Positions 62,605-64,000 of a DNA stretch of 64,000 bases are shown piece after piece. Source of the stretch: Sphingobacterium kitahiroshimense (GTDB taxonomy: Bacteria; Bacteroidota; Bacteroidia; Sphingobacteriales; Sphingobacteriaceae); NCBI RefSeq assembly GCF_025961315.1, contig NZ_JAOQNK010000001.1, positions 1 through 64,000 on the forward strand, in the 5' to 3' direction. The notes beneath the pieces were generated by a model, which saw only the letters and a list, made by a program, of their open reading frames with translations, was not told where the DNA came from and did no database searches. Numbering within the stretch: position 1 is the first letter of the stretch; the number at the start of each line of letters is the position of its first letter. A program made the translations under genes and the position numbers.

Positions 62605-63018
62605 TTTAACTGTACTGTATGTTGTGGCATCCAACACTGTAACTTTCCCATCGTTGCCTGTTGCGACATATAACCTGTTTGATTCGGGGCGATAAACAAT
62701 CCATTTTGGTTCATCAAAACCGGGTAGGCTTCTTATCGGCTTATTATTCTTTATATCCAATATTTCAACTGAATGATTGTCTTGGGCTGACAAAAATAAC
62801 CTCTGTCCCTTATTATCCAACGCCATCAGGTCAAACCCTCCCTTAACGGTATTCAGTTTGATTGTTGATTGGAGTGAAAGTGAATGCCCCTGTATGGTTA
62901 AAACATCGTTTTTGGGTTTATTATCCTCTTTGCCTGACTTATGATTTTTACATGCCGAAGACATGCCGATTGACAATAATGCTATATAAAGGATTTTGGG
63001 TGTATTAAAAGTTCTCAT
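62605..63018 (-). pseudogene. YncE-like beta-propeller lipoprotein, N-terminal half
   Basis: From the ATG at 63018. Signal MRTFNTPKILYIALLSIGMS with lipobox SSAC, a charged linker (HKSGKEDNKPKNDVL) and the first propeller blades (GFDLMALDNKGQRLFLSAQD; HSVEILDIKNNKPIRSLPGF; RLYVATGNDGKVTVLDATTY). The native frame reaches DATTYSTVK and then enters the inserted DNA, which adds about 20 unrelated codons. The partner half is at 58868-59509. Starts ~70 bp after the histidine kinase stop. Confidence 0.85.
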
Positions 63019-63088
63019 TTCTAATATTGTTTTAGTGGTAAAACTTTTAGTACAAAATTATCCTACACATTTTGTAGAATTTCTGGAT

Positions 63089-64000
63089 TTAAAAACGGAC
63101 AGTGAAAATATGGGTAGAATCCTTAAAAGTATAACTGATAGTCCAGTTATTAAGGTCGCATATTTCTTTTACAATGGACAGTCCAAGTCCGCTACTGCGG
63201 GTATCTGTTGAATTTTTTTTGAAACGTTCAAATATCGTTTCAGCATCCAAAGCCTGGTCTATTCCGGTGTTAGCAATAATAAAACGACCTGTGTCCAATG
63301 TGAGGGTAATTTTTCCTTTTTCTATATTATGCCGGATAGCGTTCAGGAAAAGATTATTGATTAATAGCTCCGTTAATATTTTATTTGCTTTCAGGCTGAT
63401 TATATTTTTAAACGTTGTTTCTATTGTTAGCTTTTTGCTATCTGCCTGCTCGGTAAAATAGGGAATTACTTCACTCACAATATCGTTAACCGTAAACGAA
63501 GAAAACTCCGCAAATTGGTTGTTCTCAATTTTTGCCAGCAGCAAAAGATTTTTATTAATCCGTGTAAGCCGGGAAACTGATTCGTACAACGAATGCAAGA
63601 TTTGTAACTGTCCTTTTTGCAATGAATTGTCCTGAAGCAATAAATCAAGTTTAGATTGCAATACGGCTAAAGGCGTTTGCAGTTCATGGGAGGCATTTTG
63701 TGTAAATTTTTTTTGAGTGATATAAGATTGAACACTTTGCTGTATCAGCGTTGTAAGCCTGTTATTAAGTTGATTAAATTCCTTGATTTTTGTATCAGGA
63801 AATTGGGGTAGCTTATTTAACTCTATATTGAACTGCTCAATTTGGCGTAGGGTCGCATAAAAGGGCTTCCAAAGCCTGTTAGAAACAAATAACGTAATGA
63901 AAAAGATAACCAAAAGCAAGGCAAAAAGGATTCCGAGATATATCCTTACAATCGTTCTTATCAAATCTTCCGATTCAACAAGATTTAACCGTATCATTAA
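63089..64000 (-). CDS. Sensor histidine kinase, C-terminal part (partial)
   Basis: Open to the right edge; at least 303 residues are visible. A transmembrane segment (IYLGILFALLLVIFFITLFV) is followed by a HAMP-like linker, the H-box NASHELQTPLAVL (phosphoacceptor His), and the ATPase with N-box NLFLNAIRHN, G1 IIANTG and G2 SSGLGLSIVKEI. The sensor domain lies outside the window. It begins the minus-strand operon of YncE, TolC/RND, phosphatases and ATPase, and its response regulator is presumably just beyond the edge. Likely the sensor for the envelope-stress or efflux operon. Confidence 0.88.
   Translation of the reverse strand, partial: LMIRLNLVESEDLIRTIVRIYLGILFALLLVIFFITLFVSNRLWKPFYATLRQIEQFNIELNKLPQFPDTKIKEFNQLNNRLTTLIQQSVQSYITQKKFTQNASHELQTPLAVLQSKLDLLLQDNSLQKGQLQILHSLYESVSRLTRINKNLLLLAKIENNQFAEFSSFTVNDIVSEVIPYFTEQADSKKLTIETTFKNIISLKANKILTELLINNLFLNAIRHNIEKGKITLTLDTGRFIIANTGIDQALDAETIFERFKKNSTDTRSSGLGLSIVKEICDLNNWTISYTFKDSTHIFTVRF

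Noticed and set aside
1..64000. CRISPR arrays, rRNA and tRNA genes
   Set aside because: No regularly spaced identical repeats and no recognisable tRNA or rRNA segments were seen by eye; a tRNAscan and CRISPR search would settle this.

Overview
The window looks like chromosomal DNA of a Bacteroidota bacterium, most likely a Sphingobacterium/Pedobacter-type member with horizontally acquired flavobacterial pieces. This rests on the AT-rich DNA, an RteC/DUF1896/DUF3945/topoisomerase III conjugative-element backbone, ORF6N and DUF6428 proteins, a BlaI/M56 pair next to a carboxypeptidase-regulatory-like outer-membrane protein, and TAnnTTTG-like promoters. The genus call is inference only. No rRNA, tRNA or CRISPR array was seen.

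Layout. 0-3.4 kb: an outer-membrane protein fragment, an M56 membrane peptidase (BlaR1-like) and its BlaI repressor on the minus strand, then a flavin-reductase-like gene. 3.6-10.8 kb: a decayed Rhs/polymorphic-toxin cassette array in which toxin tips and one Rhs core fragment survive as pseudogenes while the adjacent immunity genes are intact (two Imm44-like, a HEAT protein, lipoproteins, a colicin-D-type tip with its immunity gene). 10.8-14.3 kb: unrelated single genes, mostly on the minus strand, including a RecG/AlbA-type remnant with a GVREGV tandem repeat. 14.8-20.6 kb: a compact signalling locus with a vWA protein, an 833-residue fusion of a degenerate N6-methyltransferase, an HsdS-like domain and a complete histidine-kinase core, a receiver-domain partner, and a secreted MORN-like protein. 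This is the best candidate for an undescribed system. 20.9-26.9 kb: an AT-rich six-gene biosynthetic operon (Fe/2-oxoglutarate dioxygenase, Gfo/Idh/MocA oxidoreductase, PseG/MurG-like protein, NodB deacetylase, radical SAM/SPASM enzyme, methyltransferase). 26.9-30.0 kb: a WYL regulator, an unknown gene and a sacsin-like ATPase truncated at the edge of the next element.

30.0-46.7 kb is the accessory/regulatory part of an integrative conjugative element: RteC, two helix-turn-helix proteins, DUF4099/DUF3945, topoisomerase III, DUF1896, a 1.8-kDa-scale giant (about 1800 residues) methylase/helicase and a second, divergent RteC. An ORF6N gene and an arsenic operon (arsR, DUF6428, metallophosphoesterase, GcvH-like, acr3) sit between topB and DUF1896. 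No relaxase, integrase or tra genes are in the window.

46.8-64 kb is a minus-strand cargo operon: histidine kinase, YncE-like lipoprotein, TolC, adaptor, RND pump, three PAP2 phosphatases, a PafA-like phosphatase, an EamA transporter and a P3A-type proton ATPase. It reads as an envelope-phosphate/efflux stress module. The YncE gene is split by a 3.1-kb insertion carrying a STAS-like gene, a truncated RNase Z, a porin and a small gene of flavobacterial character, bounded by imperfect inverted repeats with a possible 6-bp target duplication.
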